NCBI RefSeq assembly: GCF_000004075.3
Contig: NC_026657.2
Location: 19,030,501 to 19,094,500, forward strand
Direction: 5' to 3'
DNA from: Cucumis sativus
Taxonomy: Eukaryota > Streptophyta > Magnoliopsida > Cucurbitales > Cucurbitaceae
DNA length: 64,000 nucleotides
Made by a program: the position numbers and the translations under genes. How positions within the stretch are numbered: the stretch's first letter is position 1; the number at the start of each line of letters is the position of its first letter. The notes beneath the pieces are model-generated. The model made no database searches. It saw only the letters and a program-made list of their open reading frames with translations, and was not told the origin of the DNA. This document shows, in pieces, positions 1 through 12,829 of the stretch.

Positions 1-379
1 GTTTTAAAAGTTTTTTTTATTCATCTTAAAAATATTAAGATACCAAAATTTGATATTTTAATCTCTATCATAGGTGTTTAATGAGAAATTTCATGTATAT
101 AAGAATTAATAAATTCATGGAAAACACTACTCAGCGTCATTTAAAATATGAAATGTGTTTATTTAAAAACAATCTATTAATTAAATTTCAAATGGAAAAT
201 TTTCATATATTCATGGAATTTAAATTATAAAATCCATAAAAAGCAATACTTTTTATCCAATTTACATTTTTATATTTAATTGAAAATGAATAATAACAAT
301 GACAAAACATTATGAATTTGAAAAATACTTGAAGGATAATATGCTGAGATAAAATAAATACATGGATAATATAAGCAAA

Positions 380-1290
380 ATGCAAAATGTACAAGAGGAT
401 TAATTAATGTAGGATGCAAGATAATTAATTAATACAACACATGCAAGATAATTAATTAATGTATGAGAATGCAAAATAATTAATTAATTCAAAATGATGC
501 AAAATAATTAATTAATGCAGAACGTGAAATAATTGATTAATGGCAAAAGAGGCAAAATAATTTATTAATGCATAAAGATGCAAAATAATTAATCAAGCTA
601 GGCCAGAGTAATGAATAATTAGACAATGATGCCAAATGGATATCAAATAATAATTAATTGTAGAATGACAAAGTAGGTTTAACGTAATATGCAAATAAAT
701 AATCACCGTAGTCAAATGAATGTCAAATAATTATAGCAAGATGCATTAATTAATTAATACATCATGCAAATAATTAGAATGAGTGAGTGCCAAAATAATT
801 AAACAAAATTAAAACGGTCAAATGAATAATTATTTTCAAATGCATAATTAACACATATGTCAAATGGATAATTATTAACTCAAGATACCAAATGGATACA
901 AGCAATTAACACAGAATGTAAAACGAGTGCCTAAATAATTAAAAAAGATAGCAAATAATTAAATCAGCATGTCAAATGGGTGTCAAATGGGTGCTAAATA
1001 ATTAGGACATCAATCAAATAATTAACAGATCATTTAATTAATTAACCAAATGAAATAATTAACATAGCACCCAAATGAGTGTCAAATAATTAATCCAGAA
1101 TACACTAATTTAATTAATTAAAGCAGTAGCCAAATGGACGTGAGATGGGTGTCAAATAATTAAAATGATGCAAATAATTAAAAGATGTCAAATGGGTGCC
1201 AAATGATTAACTGATTAATGAGTGATTTAAATGAATAATTAAAGACAGGACCCAAATGTTGGGTGCCAAATAATTAAGTCAGTATCATCA
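380..1290. repeat. Degenerate AT-rich tandem array
   Basis: About 900 bp in which AATAATTA or AATTAATTAATG recurs every 15-35 bases, usually preceded by GCAAA or TCAAA. In the second half it alternates with CAAATGGGTGYCAAATAATTA-like units. Copies differ in spacing and sequence, so this is an old or gene-converting minisatellite rather than a simple microsatellite. Positions 1-379 before it are AT-rich with no gene seen. Confidence 0.7.
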
Positions 1291-1954
1291 AGCATGAATA
1301 AAAAAAGAACTTACAGGTTCTGTGTTGATCCTCTTTACCTCTCCCCAAAAAAATTTCTTTTACATGTCCCCCTTCTCTATCAAATAATCCTCCCACCAAA
1401 AAATCTCTTCCTCAATTGAATCTTCTCCTTCTCTTTATAAAGGGCAATGTCTCGTTAGATAGTGAAGTAGAGTAGTTTTAGATTGAGAAGTGGAGCTAGA
1501 GAATGTGAGAGATTGAGAGAGTGGAAGCGTGGTGATCAAGAAAAACGGGGATGGTTGAGAAAAATAGGGAGAAGAAAAAAAAAACTTTTACTTTTAAATT
1601 TTAAATATGTTTTTATTTTTATTTTTGTTTTAAAACATAAATTTAAAATTTAAGAATTAAGATTTAAATTTTAAATTTTAAATTCAAATTCAAATTCAAA
1701 TTCTTTTAAAAAACAATAAATAAAAAAAACAAATAAATAAGGCATGACAAAATAAGGTATGTACAAAGGAAATAAAAAATTTATATTTTTTACGTTATTT
1801 TATATTTCTTCAACAAAATAAGGAGATTTTTCTTGACGTACATGACGTCATGATAAACATTGTATCAAAAAAATGTTTTTTTGATGGTCCTTTGTCATGA
1901 CCATCAAGAAATCAAAATTTGTGTGCGTCAAGAAAGACCAAATTTGTAGTAGTG
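1291..1954. mobile_element. Possible CACTA-like transposon terminus
   Basis: Read on the minus strand, the right edge starts at 1954 with CACTACTACAAATTTGG, which resembles the CACTA ends of plant En/Spm elements. The subterminal 150 bases hold repeated short motifs: a TGACGTCA palindrome near 1845, and GATGGTC/GACCATC inverted around 1883-1905. A CT-rich stretch with a TATAAA (about 1434) precedes it. No matching opposite terminus and no transposase were found in the window, so the left limit is arbitrary and the call is an inference. Confidence 0.3.
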
Positions 1955-4042
1955 GTTGTCGCCCACAAAATGATTAAAGCAATATGGTAGATTTGATGGT
2001 GAACACGCATTTGTATTATATCAATCATTGATTTTTTTAATAAAAAATCATGTCTTAAACAAATTTTAGATTTACCATAGTTTATTTAAACTATTATATG
2101 GTTACTAATACATTGTGGTAAATTTGTATGATGGTGAATATTCTAATAGAAAATTTGAAACTTTTTAAAATACTTTGAATTTCAATAAGGAAGTTGAAAT
2201 ATATAAAACAAAAAATGAAGAAGTCGTTCATGTTTTGAAAGTCATTAATTATAATTAAAACGACAACCATACATTTCATATTTATTTATTGTTTATAATT
2301 TAATAAATTAAGTTACTTAAATTACCGTGAAAGTAGATTTTTTTTTACTCACTCTTTTAGTCTATTAATAATCAATACATATATACAAAATCCAAACTTT
2401 AGTTTAAAAAAATTTATAGAGTTTTGTCCACCTTGATTCTATTATTGATTGCACAACATTGTAAGTTAGAGTTAAATTTAAGTTCATGCAATTCATTAAA
2501 TTAATTTTATTGTTTTTTTGGTTTTAATGCAACTTAATTTTACAAACATCATTAACAAATACTTAAAACACAAACAATACTATATATATTGAAATTTATC
2601 TTTCTACTGGATAATTATAGGTATATAGTGTGATCTTAATGATAAAAAAAAACATTTGTTAAATTCAAATGTTGAAAATTTAATCCAAAAAAAAGTTTTA
2701 ACTCATTTTATTATTATCTTCTCTCACTTTTATAACAAGTTGTCACCATGAGTTTCTACCCTTCTGAAGATTTTGTAAAAATTGGTATTGATTAATATTA
2801 ATGACTCGTGGGAATTTTCTTCATAATCTTTTAGGCATTTAGAATTTCGTTCAAATATTGTGAGTATTTCAATTTTTGGAGTTTTGTCATAAGTATGTAT
2901 TTGGTGTATCATAATTGATCTTCTCATCACCATCACTCATCTTTTTTTAATTTAAACATGGAATTAAAAGAAGGTGGGTACTTTACTTCAATCATATAGG
3001 TAACTTATGTGTTTGCAAATTGATTGTTAAAACGTATTTGATATTAAATTTTACATTTCATCTAATCAAATTGTAAAACTCATATAACGTTTTATGTGAG
3101 CATTATTAACTAAAATCTTGAGTTGTGGCTTAAAAGACATTTATGAATTCTTTCCATAATAAGAAGTTGAAAGTTAACGGTTGTCACCTGGTGGACCAAG
3201 TAGGTGGTAGGCTCAATAGTGGTCTCTTACCAGCTATTTTATATACTCACTCTTTCGGGAAAGACAAGGTAAAATAAAGCTGACGAATAAAAAGTTGTGA
3301 CAGTTAAGGACGAATGAAATGAGTTGTCACATGATATACTCACCCTTAAGGACTCGTGACTGTGCCACTGGGATTATTATGATGATGTTTCTACTACCTA
3401 TTTATTTTGTAGGGTGCCTAATAAATTAATTCTTTATCGGTTTTTAATGTATTTTGCTAAACATTTAGTGATTTTTAATGTATTTTGCTAAATATTTGGA
3501 TTTCTACCTAGATTGTTTTATTTTTATTCTTCATTTAATAAAATAAGTTAAACTTGGTATGGTTTTGGATTTTAAAATGTTACTTTTATATTAGTGACCT
3601 CATCTTAAGTTTAAAAGTTAGGTCGTTACAATGATTATTAGTCTTAACCGTTTTCTACCATTAGATGTACGAGAGAAAAGTATGCAAAGATTTTATATGT
3701 GGTGGGTATTAGTATTAGAAAGCATGCAGATTTTTCTAATCCACATCAACAGTTGTTACGAGACAATTACATTGTGACATCAACGGTCTCATTGAATAAT
3801 TTGTCATTTTTGGTACATTAAATTAATCAAAATGCAGTGATGTTGAAAAAAATAAATGCTCTCCACAGACAGGATAAACTTTCCTTTCAGTAAATTATAA
3901 GATGTATACAAAGTTAGCACACCACTGCAAAAAAAAAAATGGATCATGAACTTAGGAGGGGGGATCCAAAAGAAGACTTGAGCTGTCACATGATATATAT
4001 ACATCTAGAAAGGTTTAATGTATATTAAGATTATGAGTAATG
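1955..4042. other. Intergenic, no gene seen
   Basis: AT-rich DNA with only short chance ORFs. It contains a 31-bp-period tandem duplication (3441-3498) and two similar 'atatactcac' blocks (about 3241 and 3341). The last part is the 3' flank of the CHX gene. Confidence 0.6.
3441..3498. repeat. 31-bp tandem duplication
   Basis: The unit beginning TTTTTAATGTATTTTGCTAA starts at 3441 and again at 3472, with one or two differences between copies. Confidence 0.8.
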
Positions 4043-6655
4043 TTACTTCTGTTGCTGTATTACCAAGACAGAAGTTCTTGTATTGATATCTAGTGATGCA
4101 ATCAAGTCCCCAAGAACTCCAAGCTCTGGAAATTCATTCCATTCACTAAGACCAGAAGTTTGAGGTGATGATTCCATTCCTTTTCTTCTTCCTACAATCA
4201 TAAGATCAAAATCATTTACCAATTCTCTAAGTCTCAATGCTGTTTGAGGTCCATCTTCACTCACTTCCTCTAAAAATTTCACTCTCCCATCTCCCAAACA
4301 TGTCATTTTGAAATCTTTAATAACTTCTGAATCAAGCATTTTCTCCCATTTACTTGTCCCATTATCCTCCACAGAACTCCCAAGTTTCAATACTGTTAGT
4401 TCAATCTTTATGTCCTTGGCTAAGCGCTTTGCAAATGAAATTGCTTCTCTATCGTCACTCCCTCCCAAGTATATCACACACACCGTATACTCACATCTCA
4501 CTCCTGAAGATGCCATTGAAGCAATGCTCCCTAAATGCCCTTTATCTGCTAAGATGGCTACTGAACAAGGAGCTTTCTCGATCACACTGCAATTCAAATT
4601 CCTCATTGTGTTGTCTTCTTGGTCTACAAGTCCATCACTTGTCCATGTTATGTGGAAAGGCAATATTATGAGAGATGTGATCTTGTCCATTGCTAATTTG
4701 CATATTTCATTGTGCATGAACTTGTGTGGTGAGATTGAAGTGAAGCATTCAGCATATACTGACCCTGAATTCTCCTTCTCAAAGTGGTCAAAGGAAAGTA
4801 GCATATTTTCGGAGTAAGTTTGGTCTCCAATTGGCTTGTTTTCTATTCTATGAGAAATGAAAACCGGAGCCGTTCGCCCCACCAACTCGATCAGATGGAG
4901 AGCATAAACCGCAACCGGATTTTCTTGTGTTGGACATGAGATGTTGAGAAGATGAATGAAGCCATAGATGTTCTCATTCGTGTGAACACAAGCAAGGACT
5001 CTTAACTCTGAGTTTTGGCTCAAATGCATGATGTTCCTGTTCTGATTGCTAGCTTGTAACTTTGAAATATCATTCAAGAATTTCAACACCATTGGCACAA
5101 AGGTTGCAATTAGTAATAAGAATACTGTGAACCATGCTAGAATCCCCCGACTTAAAATCTGCAAACAGAACAAAAAAGCACAAGAAGGTTTTAACACTAT
5201 TAACAACTAAAAGAAAATATAATTAGAACTTAGGAATATAATTTTTCTAATAAGTCTCTAGACTTGTAATTAACTGCGGTGAGAGAAAGATGGAAAAATG
5301 AAAGGAGAGGAAGAGAGAATACATTGTATTCAGTGAAAAGTGTGCAGAAGGACAATTCAACAACTCCTTTGGAACTGAGAATGAGAGATAGCATCAAGGA
5401 TTCTCTAAAGCTCAACTGGCAATACAATGAAGTAAGAAAGGTGCAGACGAATTTGGTAACATAAGTTACAAATGCAAGAATGATGTTAACTCTTGTATAA
5501 TTATCCAGAGCTGCAACTAATAATATCCGGGACAGATCAACCTGTAAAGCACAAGTAATCACAAAAACAGGCATGAAAAAATCTGAAACAAAGCATTCCA
5601 ATTTCTCAATAAGAGAGAATCCCGTTGGTCCTCCATCAGTAAGTGACAATCCCAACAAATAAGGTCCAACAATTGCTGGCTGTCCCAATAAAGTAGATGT
5701 AACAGCAGAAAGAAGAACCACAAGAAACACTGTTTGAGTTGTACCGCGACTCACTGGCTTCCCTTCTGTTGTTTGTTTCATAATCCAAAGAACTACAGGC
5801 CTAAACAAAAATGATACCAAAAACACTTGCACACATAATCCTCCAATTGAATAATACCCTTTTGCAGCATTCTTTCTTGATATTCTTATTTGGTTTGCAA
5901 TGGCTACTGCACATTGGCTGAACATATCTGCAACTAATGCTGAGGACAGCCCTAAACGACCGAGTTCTGTGCTTACAATCTTTAGTTCATTAAGAAGACA
6001 AGCAATGACTGGAAATGAGATCATACTTTGCATTGAAACCATTAAAGGTAGCTTCCTTATCTCTGAAATTGTTAGCCCCTCTAGCAGAAAAGAACTCACC
6101 AAAAGACCACAAGTTAGAGGCAAAAGAATTGAAGGTAGTCCAATTATCCATGCTCTTTTCCCTGTTTTCAATGTCATGCTCACATCCATTTTCACTGCTG
6201 TTATGAACATAAACAGCATGTATGCAAAATATGAAAACAATCCTAAGATCTCTTCACTCTCTACTCTAAAAAGTTCGAATTTTCCTTTGTTCAACTTGCC
6301 CCATGAACAGCCAAATATCAAACCAGTCTGTTTTCCATTGGAAATATTAAACCAGATGTTAGTTAGTATTATTATACGGTGTATATATCAAATAATTAGA
6401 CAAGAAATGGGAGATTGTACATACAATGATTTGAGAGGAAAGTTTGGAGACGCCAGAGCGCTTGAGAAGAAAATGAATAATTGCCATGAAAAAACAGAAC
6501 AAAACCAGTTGTAACTCCAAGAGAGGCAAGGAATTGTTGAGCCACCATTGAGGCCTATGAATGTTGATCCACAAACCACCGGAGTTTATGAAAGGTGGAT
6601 GAAATGTACAAGTTAAAGTTGTGGAGTTCAATTCCATGTCTTGTTTTGATTCCAT
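4043..6655 (-). CDS. Cation/H+ antiporter, CHX family (CPA2)
   Basis: Membrane antiporter of the plant CHX branch of the CPA2 superfamily; relatives exchange K+ or other monovalent cations for H+ at plasma or endomembranes. Coding exons on the minus strand are 6655-6425, 6327-5323 and 5158-4043, with GT/AG borders and an unbroken frame of 783 residues, normal for the family. Residues about 42-63 form the first membrane helix. Exon 2 (residues 78-412) carries most of the multi-helix exchanger domain, including the block GPYLLGLSLTDGGP and the following EKLECFVSDFFMPVF. Exon 3 ends the membrane part and encodes the long cytosolic tail with the CHX hallmarks GGSDDREA (about 644-651), VGRRKG (about 734-739) and ELGVLGD (about 757-763). 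A (GAA)n tract lies directly upstream of the start codon. A broken paralogue lies 1.7 kb upstream on the same strand. The exact paralogue number and ion cannot be told from sequence alone. Confidence 0.93.
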
Positions 6656-6715
6656 CTTCTTCTTCTTCTTCTTCTTCTTCTTCTTCTTCTTCTGTTTTTT
6701 TCTTCTTCTTCTTCA
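6656..6715. repeat. (TTC)n microsatellite in CHX leader
   Basis: About 11 TTC units on the plus strand, a short T-rich break, then four more. Read in the gene's direction it is a GAA-rich leader ending one base before or at the ATG of the CHX gene. Confidence 0.85.
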
Positions 6716-8402
6716 CAAAGGTAATAATTAAACACAGAGAAGATAAGAAGGAAGAACAAGAAGAAGAAAAAAACTTAATGTTATTTGGTTTCAAAGTTTG
6801 GCGACTTTTCCAATTTGGTTTGGAAGATAAGTAGTTACCTATAACCAAACAACGCGTCAAGGGGATAAAACAACAAGACCAAAGACATAACAAAAAGATG
6901 TAGATGTAAGTTAAGATAGTTAATTGAGAAAGAGGTTTCTTTTCAGTTGATGGATTATATATATATACCTATATTTGGACGTTATTCAAACATGAACACG
7001 TGTTGCATTTTGCCTTCGTTTTGCTTTTTTTTTTTTAGTAGTTTGTTACTCTTAACAAAACTTACATATCACCAAGGTTAACTTAGATAACAAAAAACTT
7101 TAGAGATTTCAATCAACGATTCATAGATATATGTTCATCAAGATTCTGTTCATTCATTTCCATGGTTATCTACCTGTTTTATTCGGTACCAAATCATTCA
7201 TTCAAACACTAATTACGGTATAACACAAGTGTGTGTGTGTGTGTAGTAGCTAAACTCTAGCAAATGGGTTGTGCTATCATGTTTTAGATTATATTGTTAT
7301 GTATAAATTAATTTAATGATTCATTTCTAACCAGACATTGATTTCAGATAATGATACTAATTATAACTTAATTAACAACGTTGAAATCATCAACTTACCA
7401 TGTTTTTGTGTGAGGGGTTGATAATTAGCTTTAATTGATGTTCTTCATAAGGTTTAAAGTGCGAAATGTAGATGGAAGTACCAATCAAATCATCCATGTG
7501 ATGGATCTTTTTAGAAAAATCATACAACAAAATTTTTAAAAAACAAAATAATTAAATATTTCAGTTTAATAATTAAGGATTCCTATTTTTAGGATTGGAA
7601 TATTTTACCATTAATTTGTATAGTCCTCACATATTTACGTATTTAAAGTAATAATTAATTTATAGGTCACCCACTATTGTATGTACGAATTACAACAAAA
7701 GATTGTTTGATAATAACATTTTTTTATTATTATTATGCATCGAAAAACTATCAAAAACTTAAATTATCAAATACAAAATAAGTCTTAATGCAAGTCAAAA
7801 ATGACATAGTTTGACATCGAGCTTGTTACACCTTGCTTGTATTAACAAGTTCGATGTCATAAAGTTGGATACCCCACTCCTAGTATTTTTTTTTAGAGAG
7901 CGTTGTACATAACTTTAAGCAAGAGGCCAAAAGAAAAATTACTTCTTTTTTTTTTTTTTTGGTAGTTTCTCAAATTACCAACAAAATAGGAAATTAAGCA
8001 ACGAAAATGCGATCAAACAGAGACTTCATTTACTCTATAAGGAAATGAGTAATATTAGTATTTTTAAAAATTGAGCAAATTTAAATGAATGCCAATGGTA
8101 ACATTTTTCCTTTAAGCAGCAAATATATTGCACCTTGTTCTTATTACTATTATTTTTCTTTCTCTAGATTATTGCGAGGGAAAGAGAGTAAAATTATATA
8201 GTCCATGAACTTTGGATACGTTTCAATTCATATATGTTTCTTTAGATAGAATTTGAAAGTTTTATCTTTTACATACTGTCATTCATTGGAAGACACGTGA
8301 TATTATTTACAACTACATGAGAGATTAAGATTGACATTGAGATCTTCGTTACAATTCACATATTAGTATGAAGGAGAGAAAATGTATATATTGAATAAAA
8401 GA
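6716..8402. other. Intergenic between CHX gene and CHX pseudogene
   Basis: Includes the CHX promoter side. It holds a (GT)8 microsatellite (7229-7244), a TATATATATA tract near 6957, a perfect-stem hairpin (7813-7858) and homopolymer tracts. No gene seen. Confidence 0.6.
7813..7858. repeat. 16-bp inverted repeat (hairpin)
   Basis: GACATCGAGCTTGTTA (7813-7828) pairs with TAACAAGTTCGATGTC (7843-7858). All 16 positions pair, with one G-T wobble, around a 14-base loop. It stands alone in AT-rich DNA; it could be a decayed MITE core or a chance/small-RNA hairpin. Confidence 0.7.
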
Positions 8403-9925
8403 CTAAATAGGAGGAGGCGTTTGTTGTATTGCCATTACAGAAGCTCTAATGTTAATATCAAGTGTTACAATCAAATCCCCAAGAATTCCAAGCTCTGGAA
8501 AATCATTCCATTCACCAAGTCCACAAGTTTGAGGTGATGATTTTTCCAACCCTTTTCTTCTTCCTACAATCATATGATCAAACTCATTCACCATTTTTCT
8601 AACTCTCGTTGCTGTATCAGTTCCATTTTCACTAACTCCTTCTATATACTTAACTCTACCTTCTCCAAAACAGTTCATTTTAAAATCCCTTAATGCTTCT
8701 GAATCAAGCATTTTTTCCCAATTTTGTTCTTTTTCTTCCATTCTTGAACTCACATATAATCTCAACACTGTTAGTTTCACTCTTGAATCCGTTGCCAAAC
8801 GCTTTGCATATGAAATTGCTTCTCTGTCATCACTCCCTCCTAGAAATATTACACAAATCACAAACTACATAACTTTCACAATTACTATTACTCCCCAAGT
8901 TTCCCCTATTTGCAAATATCCCTACTGAACAAGGCCCTTTTTCAATTACGCCCCAATTCAAAGCTCTTATTGATTGGTCATCTTGGTCTATATCCCCATC
9001 AGCTGCCCATGCTTGATGGAATGGTAATATTATGAGAGATGCTGATTTTTCAAGCCCCAATTTGCAAATATCACTTAACATGAACTTGTTTGGTGTGATT
9101 ACTGTTCCATGGGTGTCTCTCTCAAAGTTATCAAAACAGAATACCATGTCTTTAGATGAGGGTTGTTGTTGATGGGTTAAGGGATAGGTGTGATTTTCTT
9201 GTTTATGTGAAATGAAACTGGGTGTGATTCTACCAATTAGTTCAACTAGATGAAGAACATAAATGGTTAATGGATTTTGCTCTGTGGGACATGAGAGATT
9301 GAGTAAATGAATGAGGCCATGAGTGTCATTGTTTCGATGAACGACCAATATCAATATCATTACTGTTAGCCATATCAGAAGCCCATCAGAGATGATCTGC
9401 AGAAAGAAAAAGAAAAAAGATCATTTAGTTACAAATTTGATCTCATGGTATGAAAAAAAGAAATAGTTTCTTCATAGATTGTCAATGTAGTTTGATAATA
9501 TGCTCAAACGTAGTGACTGCCAAAGAGACTATGTATGGAAGTTGTATTTAACCAAAGATACCGATTGTGAGATGGAGTGAAAGTTTAATCATACATAAAA
9601 GAAGAGAAAAGGTTTAAAATATACATACATCATATCCTCTGAGAATTGCGATGAAGAGCAATTCCACGACGCCTTTATTACTCATCAAGAAAGCCAAAAT
9701 GCCAAAGAGTCTTGAACAGGGAAGTTAGAGTACAATGATCCAACAAAGCTGGAGATCACTTTGACCGGAAATGTTACGATCCCAACAATTATATTGAATC
9801 GTGTAAATCCGGACGCACATGCGACAAGCATCTTCGACAAATCTGCTTGTAATTAAAGCCGAAATAGCAATGAAAATCGGGGCGAACAACTGGGTAACGA
9901 TTAAATCGAGCTTATCAGCATTATG
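8403..9925 (-). pseudogene. Truncated, frameshifted CHX antiporter copy
   Basis: Second CHX-like copy in the same orientation as the intact gene. From 9360 to about 8860 the frame reads the start of the cytosolic tail (DTHGLIHLLNLSCP), then ends after a one-base shift. The tail continues in another frame from about 8861 to 8403 (VIFLGGSDDREAI, VGRRKGLE, ELGILGDL). Compared with the neighbour, about 30 residues are missing between the last helix and the tail near 9355. Upstream, 9910-9630 still shows exon 2 remnants (DLIVTQLFAPIFIAISAL, then SNKGVVELLF) separated by frameshifts and a stop. The acceptor before the last exon (near 9400) and the donor-like GTATGT near 9635 survive. Everything N-terminal to about residue 280 of the family is absent. 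It arose by tandem duplication and decayed; residual transcription cannot be excluded. Confidence 0.88.
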
Positions 9926-12829
9926 ATAGTTTGATTTTAACCAAATATTTAAGTTAAGGAAAACAGCAACAAAAGGGAAGCAAAAATCTTGGTGTCATAT
10001 TATTACATTATGATAGTTTGTTTTTTGTTACTACAAAATGAACCTCTCTAATGAAATGATCGTATTATCCAATAAAACTTTGGTGATTCTGTGTAATTTA
10101 ACTAAATAAATATATGTTATTGAACCTGAAATTAAGTTTATGGTTATATTTAAATGTCTAAATTAAATTTAACGTATTTAACCATTTAAATTTACACACA
10201 ACTCAAACATGAAGATTATATGGGCTGTGTTTTTCCCTTTAGTTTCATTGTTTGTTATTCATCAAATTCCTCTACGGATTCAAAAATTATACATCTATTA
10301 AACAATCTTAAAAGATTAGAGTAAAGATTGAAAGATTAGATATTTATTAGTCATAATTTTAAAAAGTAAGTATTAACTTATACCAGCTTCAATGTAATTT
10401 AAAATAAAATAATAATATTAAAGTAAATAACAAATATATAAAGTAATTTTAACTAAAATAATAATATTAAAGTAAATTTTAAATAACCAAACAGTTATAA
10501 AGTAAATGAAGATTTTTAGATTCATCAATTGGTTAAATATAACAAATGTCAAGTTTTGCAATATTTTATAAACATTTTTAACAATCTTATCATTTACAAT
10601 CATTTTTTAAAAAATAAATTTAAAATATTTCCCCACATACATAAATGCATACGTAATAGAATTTAATAGATAAAGATTGAATTTTAAATTGAATTTAGTT
10701 ATATATATTTGAAATTTTAGGTAAGGAAAAATTTGGTTAAAATAAAGAAAAAACAACAAAACAATCTTCTTCTTCTTCTTCTTTTTTTGATTAAACAGTT
10801 TTCCCTTAAATTTTGTGCATTAGTTCTACTAGTAATAATAAAGTCTACATCCATATAAATATAACAAAATCTAGGTAGACTCTAATATTTGTTTGTAATA
10901 TAGTCGGATATATAAATAGTTATATTTACAATTTTTTAAAATTATTATTATATATGCTAATACTTTAATTTTTTAAAAGTTTATAAAGAGCAGTGTTCTT
11001 TTCCATAATCTTAGAGTTTATAATCTTGATTTAACTAGATTTTACATAATTGATATAGTTTCCGTATTTATTCCTTAATTGTGTGTAAAGTCCATAACTG
11101 TAGTTTAGTATCTATATATATAATTAATGCTAGTTTTTATTTGGTAACAATGGGATAGCTAAAAAGACTATTAGAAAGGACAATCTTGTGTGAAAAATAA
11201 TATGATCACAAATAATTGTTAGCTATATCTAAAGTTACTAACGGCAAAAATAGCTAAAACGTGAAAGCAACAAATAACGCAATAGAGTTTGATAACTCAA
11301 TTCGACAAATACGATCAACATTTGAAGAACTTCTTCGCTCAGATAATAAAAAATATTATTGAGATTCATAAATTTATAACTTAAATACTAAAGCTACAAT
11401 AATAAGTTATCTTCACAACTTAAATGTATAAACTCAGGCTCCCCTGAAGACAATTGTGAATCTCTTTATAGACAAGTCCAGACTCCTCCCTAAATTAATT
11501 GATTTCCTCAATCATGTGATCTTCATTCATATTTTACCACACCGTGGTCATATTTTACCGCATTGGTTGAATATCTTTACTGTACCTTCAACGAACTAAC
11601 TTGATGAAGCAAAAAATTGTCTCAATGAAGTTCGGTGTCCACACCCAATCACAACAAAAACAATATATATATATATATAGTGTATCTTCGGATAAGTATT
11701 TAAAAGATATACTTATATTCCCAAAATATAGGCAAACCAATTATTTGAATCTTTAATAATATCGTTTCATATAAAAAGAAATTCAAATTAAATCTTTTTT
11801 TACAAAAATCTCAGCATTGTGTTTTTCTCCTTGTTTATTGTAAGATAATAGTGGCAGATGAAAGACTAAATTTGTATAAGTATCGTTAAATTAAGTTTAC
11901 TTACCTATGGTCAATTATTGAACCCTTACTAATCAAATATGTGAACACAATTTCAAAATATTGATCACTATATCACCTTAAAGTATATCATCATTTATGA
12001 CTATGGCTAAAAATGGTTTGCTAAAAGCTGCCATCTAACTTGCATGTGACAATCTATAAAGTTTATGTTTAAGCATACACAAGTACAGATTTAGTATTAC
12101 TTAAAAGGGGAAGAAAAGTATAGATTTACTATTATTCATTAAAAAGGAGGAATAAAAGTATAGATTTAGTAGTCTTAATGATGTTACATAAATTTGTATT
12201 AAATAAATCTATAAAGTTTTTGAAACTTGCTTTTTATACTAGCTCCTACATGAATTACTATATATATGACTTAGCTTCTATCTAGTTTTTCTTTTTTCTT
12301 TTTACTTGTTTTATTATTGAAAAGGAAAAGATGCTATGATTTTGTTTTTTCTTGAGTGCAGAGTAAGTTATTTTAGATTACTCTGTTCGGAATATGTATT
12401 AGGGATGAAAATGTGTTATTTATTTTGTTCTTTTAGAACAATTTTGGAATCCTGAACGAAACGGATCGACTTAAGTTGGTTTGTTTCTTCTTGCAGATGT
12501 TTTACATATAGCTTTATAGAAATATGAATGAGGTGTAAATTTCTTGTGGTGGGGGTGTGTTTAGGAGAATAAGAACACGTACAGAAAGGAAAATAATGAA
12601 CATTCAAGAAAAAAGAATGAAAAATATATAAATAAATTATAATACAAAATACAACAGATCACTTTCTACAAATGAAACCTTTGCCAAGCTTCAAAAAAAA
12701 AAGAAAGAAAGAAAGAAAGAAAAGAAAAAATGGCAAATATATAGAATAACACAACCCCACACCCTCTTTCCTTTCATCTCTCACAGACTTGAAAATAATG
12801 AAATTCATAGTAATTGTTCTTCTGTTTTT
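9926..12829. other. Intergenic, repeat-rich
   Basis: AT-rich. Contains short (TTC)n near 10768, a TATATATATA tract near 11665, and an 11250-11650 stretch whose wording (genes-poor, 'gtttgataactcaattcg') recalls plant LTR regions but has no ends that I can define. A (GAAA)n tract lies near 12700. No gene seen. Confidence 0.5.

Noticed and set aside
2730..2936. 68-codon minus-strand ORF
   Set aside because: Composition typical of random AT-rich DNA; no domain.
4308..4817. Long plus-strand ORF opposite the CHX tail
   Set aside because: Antisense shadow of a conserved exon; no family resemblance and no splice or promoter context of its own.
6555..6893. Minus-strand frame with a Lys/Glu run
   Set aside because: Created by the GAA microsatellite in the CHX leader.
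11250..11650. Possible LTR of a retrotransposon
   Set aside because: Wording resembles plant LTRs, but no paired repeat, primer site or target duplication was found.
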